Notes under the pieces: model-generated
What the model was told of the DNA's origin: nothing
The model's input: the letters and a program-made list of their open reading frames with translations, nothing else
Databases searched by the model: none
Source: Trichlorobacter ammonificans
Lineage (GTDB): Bacteria; Desulfobacterota; Desulfuromonadia; Geobacterales; Pseudopelobacteraceae
DNA length: 64,000 nucleotides
NCBI RefSeq assembly: GCF_933509905.1
Contig: NZ_OW150024.1
Coordinates: forward strand, 248,001 to 312,000
Reading direction: 5' to 3'
Shown: piece after piece, positions 56,844 through 64,000 of the stretch
How the letters are laid out: each line of letters opens with the position of its first letter
How positions within the stretch are numbered: the first letter of the stretch is position 1
Program-made: the position numbers and the translations under genes

Positions 56844-57157
56844 GTAGCAAATCACCGACAAAATCGCATCAGCAGATGGTGGCCGAGTGGAAAAAAGATC
56901 CGGAGTTTGTGGCTGCCTATGACGAGCTGGAAACAGAATTTACCCTGTTGCGCGAATTGTTGCAGGCGCGACAGCGAGCCGGTTTGACCCAGGCCGAGGT
57001 GGCTGAAAAGATGGGAACCAAGGCTCCGGCTGTCACCCGGCTTGAAACGGCACTCTCGGATAACCGGCATTCGCCGAGCATTGCCACCTTGAAGAAGTAC
57101 GCTCAGGCTGTGGGATGCAAGCTGGAAGTTCATCTGGTACCGGCAAAGGCGGTTTGA
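56840..57157 (+). CDS. HigA-like XRE antitoxin
   Basis: 105 aa with a helix-turn-helix of the XRE type (LLQARQRAGLTQAEVAEKMGTKAPAVTRLE, residues ~45-75) and a short C-terminal strand region. Partner of the HigB-like toxin and probable repressor of the pair. ATG at 56840 overlaps the toxin stop codon by 4 bases; a GTG nine bases earlier is less likely. Confidence 0.87.
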   Translation: MSSKSPTKSHQQMVAEWKKDPEFVAAYDELETEFTLLRELLQARQRAGLTQAEVAEKMGTKAPAVTRLETALSDNRHSPSIATLKKYAQAVGCKLEVHLVPAKAV

Positions 57158-57240
57158 AAAAGGCACACAATGAATAAAGACCGATGCGCTGGCGCGGAGA
57201 GAGCTGAACAACCTGGCCGGGGCTGACCAGCCGTTGGCCA

Positions 57241-57264
57241 GGGGCAGAAAGTCAAGCCTGCCCC
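57241..57264. repeat. Short repeat CAGGCTTGACTT-type, copy 2 (inverted)
   Basis: The reverse complement reads GGGGCAGGCTTGACTTTCTGCCCC, a palindromic variant of the unit at 54256. The surrounding 125-base gap holds no gene. Confidence 0.5.
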
Positions 57265-57282
57265 CCACCATGAGTTTCTTCC

Positions 57283-57894
57283 CTAGGTAGCAGCAGGGTT
57301 CCCGATCAGCTTCACGAAATCCTCATAGCCGGTAAAGCCGACCAATCGTCTATCTCCGAAAAGGTGGGCCGGTACTGCGGTGATGCGGAGATCCCTGGAC
57401 CGCTGCCAATCGGCATCCACCGCTGCTGCATAGCTTCGCTCCGCCAGCACCTTCTGCGCCTCATCCGCCGCCAGCCCGGCGCTGACGGCGATCCGCACCA
57501 ACTCGTCACTTTGAGCGATGTTGACCCCGTCCACAAAATAGGCCCGGTAGACGGCCTGATGGAACTGCTCGCCGCGTCCCTGCTTTTCTGCCAATTTTCC
57601 CAGCTCCTGGGCAAGGCGGCTGTTGTAGGTGCGGCTGCGGGTGGTCAGGGGCAGGCCTTCTGCTGCGGCAACCTGCAGCAGCCGGGCCTGCATGTCCCGG
57701 ATCATAGCCTCCCGCCCGGCGAAGAGCTCGGTAAGCTCTGTCCCTTCCGGCGGGGTTTCGGGGTGCAGCGGGAAGCAGCTCCAGCGAATCCGGATTCCGT
57801 AGTTTTTCACGAGGCGGTCGGTACGCACGGTACCGAGGTAGCACCAGGGTCAGACGTAATCGAAAAAGACCTCCAGTACGGGTGCACTGTCCAT
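57283..57894 (-). CDS. DsbA/FrnE-family selenoprotein with UPWC active site (in-frame TGA)
   Basis: Reading from ATG at 57894 gives MDSAPVLEVFFDYV, then TGA (57852-57850), then PWCYLGTVRTDRL and the rest of a DsbA-like fold to the stop at 57283; 203 residues if TGA is read as selenocysteine. DsbA/FrnE relatives have CPWC at this place, so Sec15 replaces the attacking cysteine. The late cis-proline region ITAVPAHLFG is intact. AAGGGGGA precedes the ATG. Standard gene finders would start at a GTG at 57828 and lose the active site. It follows the DJ-1 gene by 23 bases on the same strand. A sequencing-true nonsense mutation is the alternative. Confidence 0.8.
57818..57836 (-). promoter_or_regulatory. 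SECIS-like hairpin behind the UGA codon
   Basis: On the minus strand, UCGGUAC-CGUGC-GUACCGA forms a 7-bp stem with a 5-base loop; the stem begins 13 bases after UGA and the loop 20 bases after, in the range of bacterial SECIS elements. The loop contains G and U but not a clear GGU. Confidence 0.5.
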
Positions 57895-57917
57895 GGTATC
57901 CCCCTTGCTGTGGACTA

Positions 57918-58592
57918 TCACAGCAGTTTCAAGAGCTCCCGGGCAACCGGTTCCGACGAGGCCGGGTTCTGGCCGGTGACCAGGTTGCCGTCCCTGACCA
58001 CATGGGGCTGCCAGTCGGCCGCTTTGGTATAGCTGCCACCGGCCTTGCGCAGTTCATCCTCCACCAGGAACGGCACAACCTCGGTCAGACCGACTGCGGC
58101 CTCTTCACTGTTGGAAAATCCGGTGACCCCTTTCCCCTGCACCAGCGGCGTGCCATCCGTATTCCGGGCATAGCGCAGCACCCCGGGGGCGTGGCAGACC
58201 GCGGCGACCGGTTTCCCTGTGCTATACATGGCCTCGATCAGGGCGATGGAATTCTTGTCTTCGGCGAGGTCCCACAACGGGCCATGGCCGCCGGGGTAAA
58301 AGACCGCATCGTAATCATCCGCGCATACCGTTTTCAGCGGTACGGTCTGCGCCAATGCGGCCTGCGCCGCCGCATCGTTGTTGAATCGTTCGGTGGCCGG
58401 GGTCTGGAAATCTTTCTCCGCGCTCTTGGGGTCCAGCGGTGGTTGTCCCCCGTTGGGTGAGGCCAGGGTGATGTCCGCTCCGGCATCCTTGAAGACGTAA
58501 TAGGGGGCGGCAAACTCCTCCAGCCAGAATCCGGTCTTGTGGCCGGTGGTGCCGAGTTCATCGTGCGATGTAAGAACCATCAGTATCTTCAT
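57918..58592 (-). CDS. DJ-1/PfpI family protein (Hsp31-like)
   Basis: 224 aa: MKILMVLTSHDELG, catalytic glutamate region FAAPYYVFKDAGADITLASPNGG, FYPGGHGPLWDLA, and nucleophilic cysteine in PVAAVCHAPGVLRYA. The order and length match Hsp31-type glyoxalase/deglycase-like proteins. Pairing with the thiol-redox selenoprotein in one operon suggests a role in electrophile or oxidative stress; this is inference. Confidence 0.9.
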   Translation of the reverse strand: MKILMVLTSHDELGTTGHKTGFWLEEFAAPYYVFKDAGADITLASPNGGQPPLDPKSAEKDFQTPATERFNNDAAAQAALAQTVPLKTVCADDYDAVFYPGGHGPLWDLAEDKNSIALIEAMYSTGKPVAAVCHAPGVLRYARNTDGTPLVQGKGVTGFSNSEEAAVGLTEVVPFLVEDELRKAGGSYTKAADWQPHVVRDGNLVTGQNPASSEPVARELLKLL

Positions 58593-58841
58593 GACCGTAC
58601 CTCCTTGTGTCTGCTGTCACCGGCGGCGCCTGTTCCCGCCCAGGCACATATAGTATACCCCTTTCTTTGATTAAAGGGACTATTGTCCAATCCACACGGC
58701 GCTATTCGTCATGCAGCAGGCCGCCAATCGGCAGCTGTTATTTTTCGAAACTAGTGTTGACCCGTCTATCGCTTCACAGTTTAGCGTTGTCCTTGTCATG
58801 GCCATGATATACAGATTTCATACCTGCAAAGGAGAACGAGA

Positions 58842-59027
58842 ATGAGTGCAAAGGTAAGCGTAGATGAGTGGGTGGCTCGCTTTAAGGCCATCGGCCTGGA
58901 TCAGGCGGCGATGGAAACGTGGCATCGGCTGTTCGAACAGGAGAATCCGGCCGGCCACCAGAGCTTCCTGGAGTGGCTGGGGCTGCCGGCCGACAAGATC
59001 AGCGAGATACGGGCGAAATCCGTCTGA
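58842..59027 (+). CDS. 61-aa protein sharing a domain with the adjacent MerR-methyltransferase
   Basis: MSAKVSVDEWVARFKAIGLDQAAMETWHRLF begins a small helical protein. Its core (GLDQAAMETWHRLFEQENPAGHQSFL) aligns with residues ~137-170 of the next gene (GMDDAAMKKLHMEFERQEPTAHHAFL), including W/L-H, F-E-x-x-P and H-x-x-FL positions. GGAGAA precedes the ATG. Probably a stand-alone ligand-binding or dimerisation domain co-expressed with the regulator. Confidence 0.8.
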   Translation: MSAKVSVDEWVARFKAIGLDQAAMETWHRLFEQENPAGHQSFLEWLGLPADKISEIRAKSV

Positions 59028-59078
59028 TACCGCTGCGTCCCCGGCCGCGTGCCGGGGACATTCAGCACCGGAGAGGTT

Positions 59079-60344
59079 ATGTTTCGCATTACACAACTGG
59101 CAGAGCAGTTCGGGCTCTCCCGCAGTACCCTGCTCTACTACGACCGGATCGGCCTGCTCTCCCCCTCGGGACGGAGCGAGGCCGGTTATCGCCAGTACTC
59201 GCCCGCGGACCGTGCCCGGCTGGAGTCGATCTGCTCCCTGCGCCGGGCCGGGATGGACATTGAGGGGATCAGGGCGATCCTGGCCACAAGCGGTGACGAT
59301 TCAACCACGGTGCTGCGGCGGCGGCTGGATGAGATCGGTGTGGAGATCGAGGCGCTGCGCACCAAGCAACGGCTGCTGGCCGGCATGCTGAAGGTGCAGG
59401 GGGCGGGTGGCCCGGGCGCCTCAGTGAACAAGGAGATGTTTGTTGCTATGCTGCGCGCTGCCGGTATGGATGACGCCGCCATGAAAAAGCTGCACATGGA
59501 GTTCGAGCGGCAGGAGCCCACGGCCCACCACGCCTTTCTGCTGTCGCTGGGCATTTCAGAGAAAGAAGCGCTGCTGATCCGTAAATGGTCGGCAGCCATG
59601 GAGAATACGATGACGATGCAGTATTTTTACGAACTGTTTGAGAAACTGCCGAGGCAGGGACCTGGCTGCCGGGAGGCAACCCTGCGTGCGCTGGGACTGC
59701 TGGCCGATCTTCCGGCGAATCCCGCTGTGCTGGATATCGGGTGCGGCTCCGGAATTCAGACCCTTCTGCTTGCCGACGAGTTGCAGACAAAGGTCGTTGC
59801 GGTCGACAATCATCAGCCTCTGCTGAAGATCCTGAGCCAGGCAGCCGGAGAGGCCGGCCTGGCTGTTGAGACCTGTGAAATGTCGATGATGGAGATGCCG
59901 TTTGCCCCGGAACGTTTCGATCTGCTCTGGGCCGAAGGATCAATCTTCATCATAGGCCTGGAGCGGGGCCTGCATGAATTCGCCCGCCACCTGAAACCGG
60001 GCGGCTATCTGGCCTTTACCGAGCTCTGCTGGTTTGTCGAAAATCCACCTGATGAGGTGAAAGACTTTTTTGCCGCAGCCTGCCCGGAGATGAAATCCGC
60101 CGGTGATGTTCGGCAACGGTGTGTTGACTTCGGGTACCGGGTGATCGACAGCTTCAACCTGCCGGACAGCGCCTGGTGGGATGACTACTACACGCCGATG
60201 CTGGCGCGGATGGAGGAGCTGAAACAGCGCAACGTCGGCATTGCTGAAGCGGAAGAGGTGTATGCCAGACTGGAAGCCGAGATAGAGATGTTCCGGAAGT
60301 ATTCGGCCAGCTATGGGTATACCTTCTTTGTGCTGCAGAAATAG
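59079..60344 (+). CDS. MerR regulator - small helical domain - SAM methyltransferase fusion
   Basis: 421 aa. Residues 1-70 are a MerR winged helix (FRITQLAEQFGLSRSTLLYYDRIGLLSPSGR), 70-110 the dimer coiled coil. Residues ~125-175 repeat the domain of the preceding 61-aa protein. From ~190 a class I methyltransferase follows with VLDIGCGSGIQTLLLAD and FARHLKPGGYLAFTELCW. Metal-binding cysteines of classical MerR are absent. ATG at 59079 has GAGAGG upstream. Either a regulator sensing SAM/SAH or a methyltransferase-coupled sensor. Confidence 0.87.
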   Translation: MFRITQLAEQFGLSRSTLLYYDRIGLLSPSGRSEAGYRQYSPADRARLESICSLRRAGMDIEGIRAILATSGDDSTTVLRRRLDEIGVEIEALRTKQRLLAGMLKVQGAGGPGASVNKEMFVAMLRAAGMDDAAMKKLHMEFERQEPTAHHAFLLSLGISEKEALLIRKWSAAMENTMTMQYFYELFEKLPRQGPGCREATLRALGLLADLPANPAVLDIGCGSGIQTLLLADELQTKVVAVDNHQPLLKILSQAAGEAGLAVETCEMSMMEMPFAPERFDLLWAEGSIFIIGLERGLHEFARHLKPGGYLAFTELCWFVENPPDEVKDFFAAACPEMKSAGDVRQRCVDFGYRVIDSFNLPDSAWWDDYYTPMLARMEELKQRNVGIAEAEEVYARLEAEIEMFRKYSASYGYTFFVLQK

Positions 60345-60446
60345 CGGCCCGGATTCCGCTCACAAATTCCTGGGAACCATTCATAACTCAAAAGACGGCC
60401 AACCGGCCGCCCGTGCTGCTTCCTGAGCACGACTGCCAGCTAGTGA

Positions 60447-60521
60447 TTGCCCATTCAGGCCATGATATGCTATAGCTTATAGGCACCTGAGCCGCAGGGA
60501 GACCCCCTGCGGTTCTTTTTT
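60447..60521 (+). promoter_or_regulatory. Promoter and early terminator-like hairpin ahead of the ABC-F gene
   Basis: TTGCCC-N18-TATAGC (60447-60476) would start transcription near 60483. CCGCAGGG-N5-CCCTGCGG with TTCTTTTTT (60492-60521) follows directly. CCGCAG at 60526 could pair with the same CTGCGG arm, an alternative structure. ABC-F genes are often attenuator-controlled, but it may simply end the preceding unit. Confidence 0.45.
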
Positions 60522-60545
60522 GTGACCGCAGAAAGAGAGAACACC

Positions 60546-62183
60546 ATGATCAGTACCAATAACATCAGTCTGGCCTACGGCAAACGGGTCATCTTCAAGG
60601 ATGTGAACATCAAGTTCGTGCCCGGCAACTGCTACGGCCTGATCGGCGCCAACGGCGCCGGCAAGTCCACCTTCCTCAAGATTCTGGCCGGTCTGTCCGA
60701 GCCCGATTCCGGCACGGTCAGCGTCGGTCCCCGGGAGCGGATCGCTTTCCTGAAGCAGGACCAGTTCGCCTTTGACGACTACACCGTGTTCAACACCGTC
60801 ATCATGGGGCATCCCCGGCTGTACGAGGTGATGACCGCCCGGGAGGCGATCTACGCCAAGGGTGAGTTTACCGAGGAGGACGGCATCCGCTCCGCCGAGC
60901 TGGAGGCGGAATTCGCCGAGATGAACGGCTACGAGGCCGAGTCCGAGGCGGCGGTGCTGCTGAACGGCCTGGGGATTCCCGAGGAGCTGCGCCACAAGCA
61001 GATGAAGGAGCTGGAAGGGGGCGAGAAGGTGCGGGTGCTGCTGGCCCAGGCGTTGTTCGGCAACCCGGACGTGCTGCTGTTGGACGAACCGACCAACCAC
61101 CTGGACCTGAAGACCATCGCCTGGCTGGAGGATTTCCTGTCCCGCTTCAACAACACGGTGATCGTGGTCTCCCACGACCGTCACTTCCTCAATCAGGTCT
61201 GTACCCATGTGGCCGATATCGACTTCGGCCGGATTCAGGTCTATGTGGGCAACTACGACTTCTGGTACCAGGCCAGCCAGTTGAACCTCAAGCAGAAGCA
61301 GGACGAAAACCGCAAGGTAGCCGACAAGGCGGCCGAACTGAAGGAGTTCATCCAGCGCTTCAGTTCCAATGCCTCCAAGGCCAAGCAGGCCACTTCCCGC
61401 AAGAAGCTGCTGGAGAAGCTGACCGTGGAGGAGATGCCGGTGTCGTCCCGCAAGTACCCCTTTGTGGTCTTCAAGCCGGAGCGCCCCTGCGGCGACGTGA
61501 TCCTGGAGATCAGCAACCTCTCCAAGGAGATCGACGGGGTCCCGGTGTTCAAGGACCTGAACCTGATCGTGGGCAAAGGGGACAAGATCGCCTTTGTGGG
61601 CGGCAACAGCCTGGCCAAGACCACCCTGTTCCAGATCCTGGCCGGCGAGCTGGAGCCGGACGCCGGCAGCTTCCGCTGGGGGGTGACCATCACCCGCGCC
61701 TACTTCCCCAAGGAAAATGCCGCCTATTTCGACAACGACCTGAACCTGATCGAATGGCTGGGGCAGTATTCACCCCCCACGGAAGGTGAGTCCTTTGCCC
61801 GTGGCTTCCTGGGGCGGATGCTGTTCTCCGGTGACGAGGCCACCAAGAAGGCCTCGGTGCTCTCCGGCGGTGAGCGGGTCCGCTGCATGCTGGCGCGGAT
61901 GATGCTGCTGAACGCCAACGCCCTGGTGCTGGACGAGCCGACCAACCACCTGGACCTGGAGTCGATCACCGCCCTGAACAACGGCCTGATCGCCTTCAGC
62001 GAGGTGCTGCTCTTCAGTTCCCACGACCACGAGTTCGTCAACACCCTGGCCAACCGGATCGTGGAGTTCACCCCCGGCGGGATCATCGACCGGAAGATGA
62101 GCTTCGACGACTACCTGGAGAGCGCCGAGGTGGCGGCCGAGCGGGACCGGCTCTGCCAGGGACACTGCGACCTGTCCCTGTAG
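60546..62183 (+). CDS. ABC-F ATPase (YbiT-like)
   Basis: 545 aa with two ATP-binding cassettes and no membrane helices. Cassette 1: Walker A GANGAGKST, signature region ELEGGEKVRVLLAQAL, Walker B VLLLDEPTNHLDL. The inter-domain linker is rich in Lys/Gln. Cassette 2: GGNSLAKTT replaces the usual GxxGxGKT, i.e. alanine before the lysine; signature LSGGERVRCML and Walker B LVLDEPTNHLDL are normal. ABC-F proteins act on ribosomes, either as translation factors or in antibiotic protection. ATG at 60546; the longer frame overlaps the hairpin. Confidence 0.92.
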   Translation: MISTNNISLAYGKRVIFKDVNIKFVPGNCYGLIGANGAGKSTFLKILAGLSEPDSGTVSVGPRERIAFLKQDQFAFDDYTVFNTVIMGHPRLYEVMTAREAIYAKGEFTEEDGIRSAELEAEFAEMNGYEAESEAAVLLNGLGIPEELRHKQMKELEGGEKVRVLLAQALFGNPDVLLLDEPTNHLDLKTIAWLEDFLSRFNNTVIVVSHDRHFLNQVCTHVADIDFGRIQVYVGNYDFWYQASQLNLKQKQDENRKVADKAAELKEFIQRFSSNASKAKQATSRKKLLEKLTVEEMPVSSRKYPFVVFKPERPCGDVILEISNLSKEIDGVPVFKDLNLIVGKGDKIAFVGGNSLAKTTLFQILAGELEPDAGSFRWGVTITRAYFPKENAAYFDNDLNLIEWLGQYSPPTEGESFARGFLGRMLFSGDEATKKASVLSGGERVRCMLARMMLLNANALVLDEPTNHLDLESITALNNGLIAFSEVLLFSSHDHEFVNTLANRIVEFTPGGIIDRKMSFDDYLESAEVAAERDRLCQGHCDLSL

Positions 62184-62201
62184 CAGGGGGAGGTCGGGAC
62201 G

Positions 62202-62675
62202 GTGCGTGGTATGAAGATCTGGATCGATGCCGATGCCTGCCCGCGGGTGGTGAAGGAGATCCTGTTCCGGGCATCAAGCCGGCTGCAGGTGCCCCTGTGC
62301 CTGGTGGCCAACAAGAGCCTGTCCAGGCACGACGGCCCGCTGGTGGAGACCATTGTGGTGGCCGACGGTTTTGACGTGGCCGACGACTACATCGCCGAGC
62401 AGGCCGCCCCCACCGACCTGGTGGTGACCGCCGATGTGCCGCTGGCGGCCCGGATCGTGGCCAAGGGGGGCATTGCCCTGGACCCGCGCGGCGAACAGTA
62501 CAGCGAGGAGTCCATCGGCGACCGCCTGGCGCTGCGTGACCTGATGTCTGAGCTGCGCGATACCGGCATGATCCGGGGGGGCGGACCGCCGCCCTTCAGC
62601 ATGAGCGACCGCAACCGCTTTGCCTCGGCCCTGGACAGCCTGCTGCACAAGCTGCTGCGGGGAGAGCGGCCATGA
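62202..62675 (+). CDS. DUF188/UPF0178 protein (YaiI/YqxD family)
   Basis: 157 aa: [45 protein letters not shown] and [18 protein letters not shown] are hallmarks of UPF0178, a PIN-like family of unknown function. GTG at 62202 has GGGAGG upstream; ATG at 62211 (MKIWIDADA) is the alternative. The end overlaps the GreA-like gene by 4 bases. Confidence 0.9.
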   Translation: MRGMKIWIDADACPRVVKEILFRASSRLQVPLCLVANKSLSRHDGPLVETIVVADGFDVADDYIAEQAAPTDLVVTADVPLAARIVAKGGIALDPRGEQYSEESIGDRLALRDLMSELRDTGMIRGGGPPPFSMSDRNRFASALDSLLHKLLRGERP

Positions 62676-63154
62676 CCAAACAACAGCTCGTTGCCGCCAT
62701 CATCGCCCGGCTTGAGGCCGATCTGGCCCTGTTCACCGCCGCGGCCCTGCATGCCCACCATGCCGCCACCCACGAGGAGTGCCAGCCGGACAACAAGTAC
62801 GACACCACCGCCCTGGAGGCATCTTACCTTGCCCAGGGACAGGCCAACCGGGCCCAGGAGATCCGGCAAGCCCTGGAGGCCTACCGCAGCCTTGAGTTGC
62901 AGACGTTCGACGCCGACACGCCGCTGCGCCTGAGCGCCCTGGTGACCCTGGAGGACGAAGAGGGCAGGGAACGGCGGCTGTTCATCGGCCCCCGGGCCGG
63001 TGGTATGAAGCTGGCCGCTCCCGAGGGGGAGATCGTGGTGATCACCCCGGCCGCGCCATTGGGGAAGCGGCTGCTGGGGCTCACCATGGGCGATGAGCTG
63101 CAAGGGGTGGACGCCGGCACGGGGACGGTCTACACTGTCGTGGCCGTGACCTGA
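62672..63154 (+). CDS. GreA/GreB-type C-terminal domain protein
   Basis: 160 aa. An N-terminal helical part ([42 protein letters not shown]) is followed by a C-terminal beta domain like GreA-C ([39 protein letters not shown]). The acidic coiled-coil tip of true Gre factors is not evident, so it is probably a GreA paralogue that binds RNA polymerase. It overlaps the DUF188 stop. Confidence 0.75.
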   Translation: MTKQQLVAAIIARLEADLALFTAAALHAHHAATHEECQPDNKYDTTALEASYLAQGQANRAQEIRQALEAYRSLELQTFDADTPLRLSALVTLEDEEGRERRLFIGPRAGGMKLAAPEGEIVVITPAAPLGKRLLGLTMGDELQGVDAGTGTVYTVVAVT

Positions 63155-63187
63155 CGCCGCGGCACACACCACTACGGATGCCCTGCC

Positions 63188-64000
63188 ATGACACCTGCCA
63201 TTAACGCCGAACGCCTGCTGACGACATTTATCGAGTTGTGCGCCATCGACGCCGAGCCGACCCGGGAACGGGCCATGGCCGACCGGCTGACCGCGCTCCT
63301 GCACGACCTGGGGTTCACGGTGACCGAGGACGACGCCGGCACGCGGCTGGGGGGCACCGCCGGCAACCTGTACGCCACGCTGGCGGGCACCGGTCCCGGC
63401 GAGACGCTGCTCTTTTCCTGCCACATGGACCGGGTGGTGCCCGGCGCCGGGGTGAAGCCGCGGCACGAGGGGGAGTACATCGTCAGCGACGGCAGCACCG
63501 TGCTGGGGGCCGACGACGTGGCCGGGCTGGCGGCGGTGCTGGAAGGGATCTCCGCTGTCCGGGAGCAGGGGCTGCCCCATCCGCCGCTGGAACTGGTGTT
63601 CAGCGTGGCCGAGGAGCTGTCGCTTCTGGGGATCGAGCAGTTCGACATGACATCGATTGTTTCCCGCTGCGGGTTCGTGCTGGATGCCGGCGGGCCGGTG
63701 GGGGAGATCGTGGTCAGGGCACCGGAGCAGGTGCGGCTGTCCGCCGTGATTCACGGCCGTGCCGCCCATGCCGGTATCGCGCCGGAGGAGGGGATTTCCG
63801 CCATACGGATTGCAGCCACGGCCATTGCACGGATGCAACTGCTGCGGATCGACGACGAAACCACGGCCAATATCGGCAGTATCCGGGCCGACGGGCCGAC
63901 CAATATTGTCCCCGACCGCTGCGAGCTGAGCGCCGAGGCCCGCTCCACCGACCCAACCCGTCTGGCGGAGCAGGTGGCGCTGATGCGGCAGGCCCTGGAG
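63188..64000 (+). CDS. M20-family peptidase, PepT-like (3' end outside the window)
   Basis: At least 271 residues to the window end. Zinc ligands are recognisable: H and D in FSCHMDRVVPG, D in GADDVAGLAAVL, E-E in SVAEELSLLG, and D in VLDAGGPVGEIV. The dimerisation lid follows (VIHGRAAHAGIAPEEGISAI). This order matches tripeptide aminopeptidase-like enzymes. Start ATG at 63188, 33 bases after the GreA-like stop. Confidence 0.88.
   Translation, partial: MTPAINAERLLTTFIELCAIDAEPTRERAMADRLTALLHDLGFTVTEDDAGTRLGGTAGNLYATLAGTGPGETLLFSCHMDRVVPGAGVKPRHEGEYIVSDGSTVLGADDVAGLAAVLEGISAVREQGLPHPPLELVFSVAEELSLLGIEQFDMTSIVSRCGFVLDAGGPVGEIVVRAPEQVRLSAVIHGRAAHAGIAPEEGISAIRIAATAIARMQLLRIDDETTANIGSIRADGPTNIVPDRCELSAEARSTDPTRLAEQVALMRQALE

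Overview
The window looks like chromosomal DNA of a Geobacter-type bacterium (Geobacterales, Desulfuromonadota). This is inferred from gene content: an electron-transfer-flavoprotein alpha subunit with an N-terminal ferredoxin beside a membrane Fe-S oxidoreductase, a dapA-dapB-dapL lysine pathway using LL-diaminopimelate aminotransferase, an ArsR-methyltransferase regulator in front of ahcY, a soluble PAS chemoreceptor, and a probable selenoprotein. The backbone is GC-rich and densely coded. The stretch from about 25.05 to 30.0 kb is clearly AT-rich and was probably acquired by transfer.

Layout. 0.1-6.8 kb: acyl-CoA ligase, SahR-like regulator plus ahcY, a small cysteine-cluster protein, an RRM protein, a DUF169 protein, a membrane protein and an acyl-ACP thioesterase. 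6.8-13.6 kb (minus): hybrid histidine kinase, TusA-like protein with a 57-codon ORF in front of it, and the etfB-etfA-membrane FeS oxidoreductase operon for acyl-CoA-derived electrons. 14-20 kb (plus): gdhA behind a sigma-54-type promoter, a large nested palindrome, then a four-gene set of SiaC-like phosphoprotein, DcaP-like porin, orphan ABC substrate-binding protein and SiaA-like PP2C phosphatase. 20-24.5 kb (minus): radical SAM protein, MoxR-type AAA ATPase and a 645-aa protein of unknown function.

25-31 kb is a defence and mobile region: a stand-alone class III nucleotidyl cyclase, a complete Hachiman system (hamA, hamB) bracketed by two related attC-like integron sites, a small lipoprotein, then hicAB. 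31-53 kb is housekeeping: a B12 radical SAM protein, a lipoprotein, metH, a soluble chemoreceptor, a LysM-NlpC/P60 peptidase, a CdaA-YbbR fusion (c-di-AMP synthase), menG/ubiE, an HD hydrolase, a Lon-like protease, hemerythrin, purC, a PpiD-like chaperone, a LOG protein and dapA-dapB-dapL.

53-57.3 kb is a second accessory spot at the 3' end of dapL: vapBC lies between two 64-bp copies of the dapL 3' end, followed by a truncated nucleotidyltransferase gene abutting an IS3-type remnant, a Fic protein flanked by two copies of an operator-like sequence, a methyltransferase and a HigB/HigA-like pair. 57.3-64 kb holds a DsbA/FrnE-family gene with an in-frame TGA giving a UPWC active site, a DJ-1/PfpI protein, a 61-aa protein whose sequence recurs inside the adjacent MerR-methyltransferase fusion, an ABC-F ATPase with an altered second Walker A, a DUF188 protein, a GreA-like protein and an M20 peptidase cut by the window end.

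No tRNA, rRNA or CRISPR array was recognised. Database identities are judged from motifs only; no search was run.
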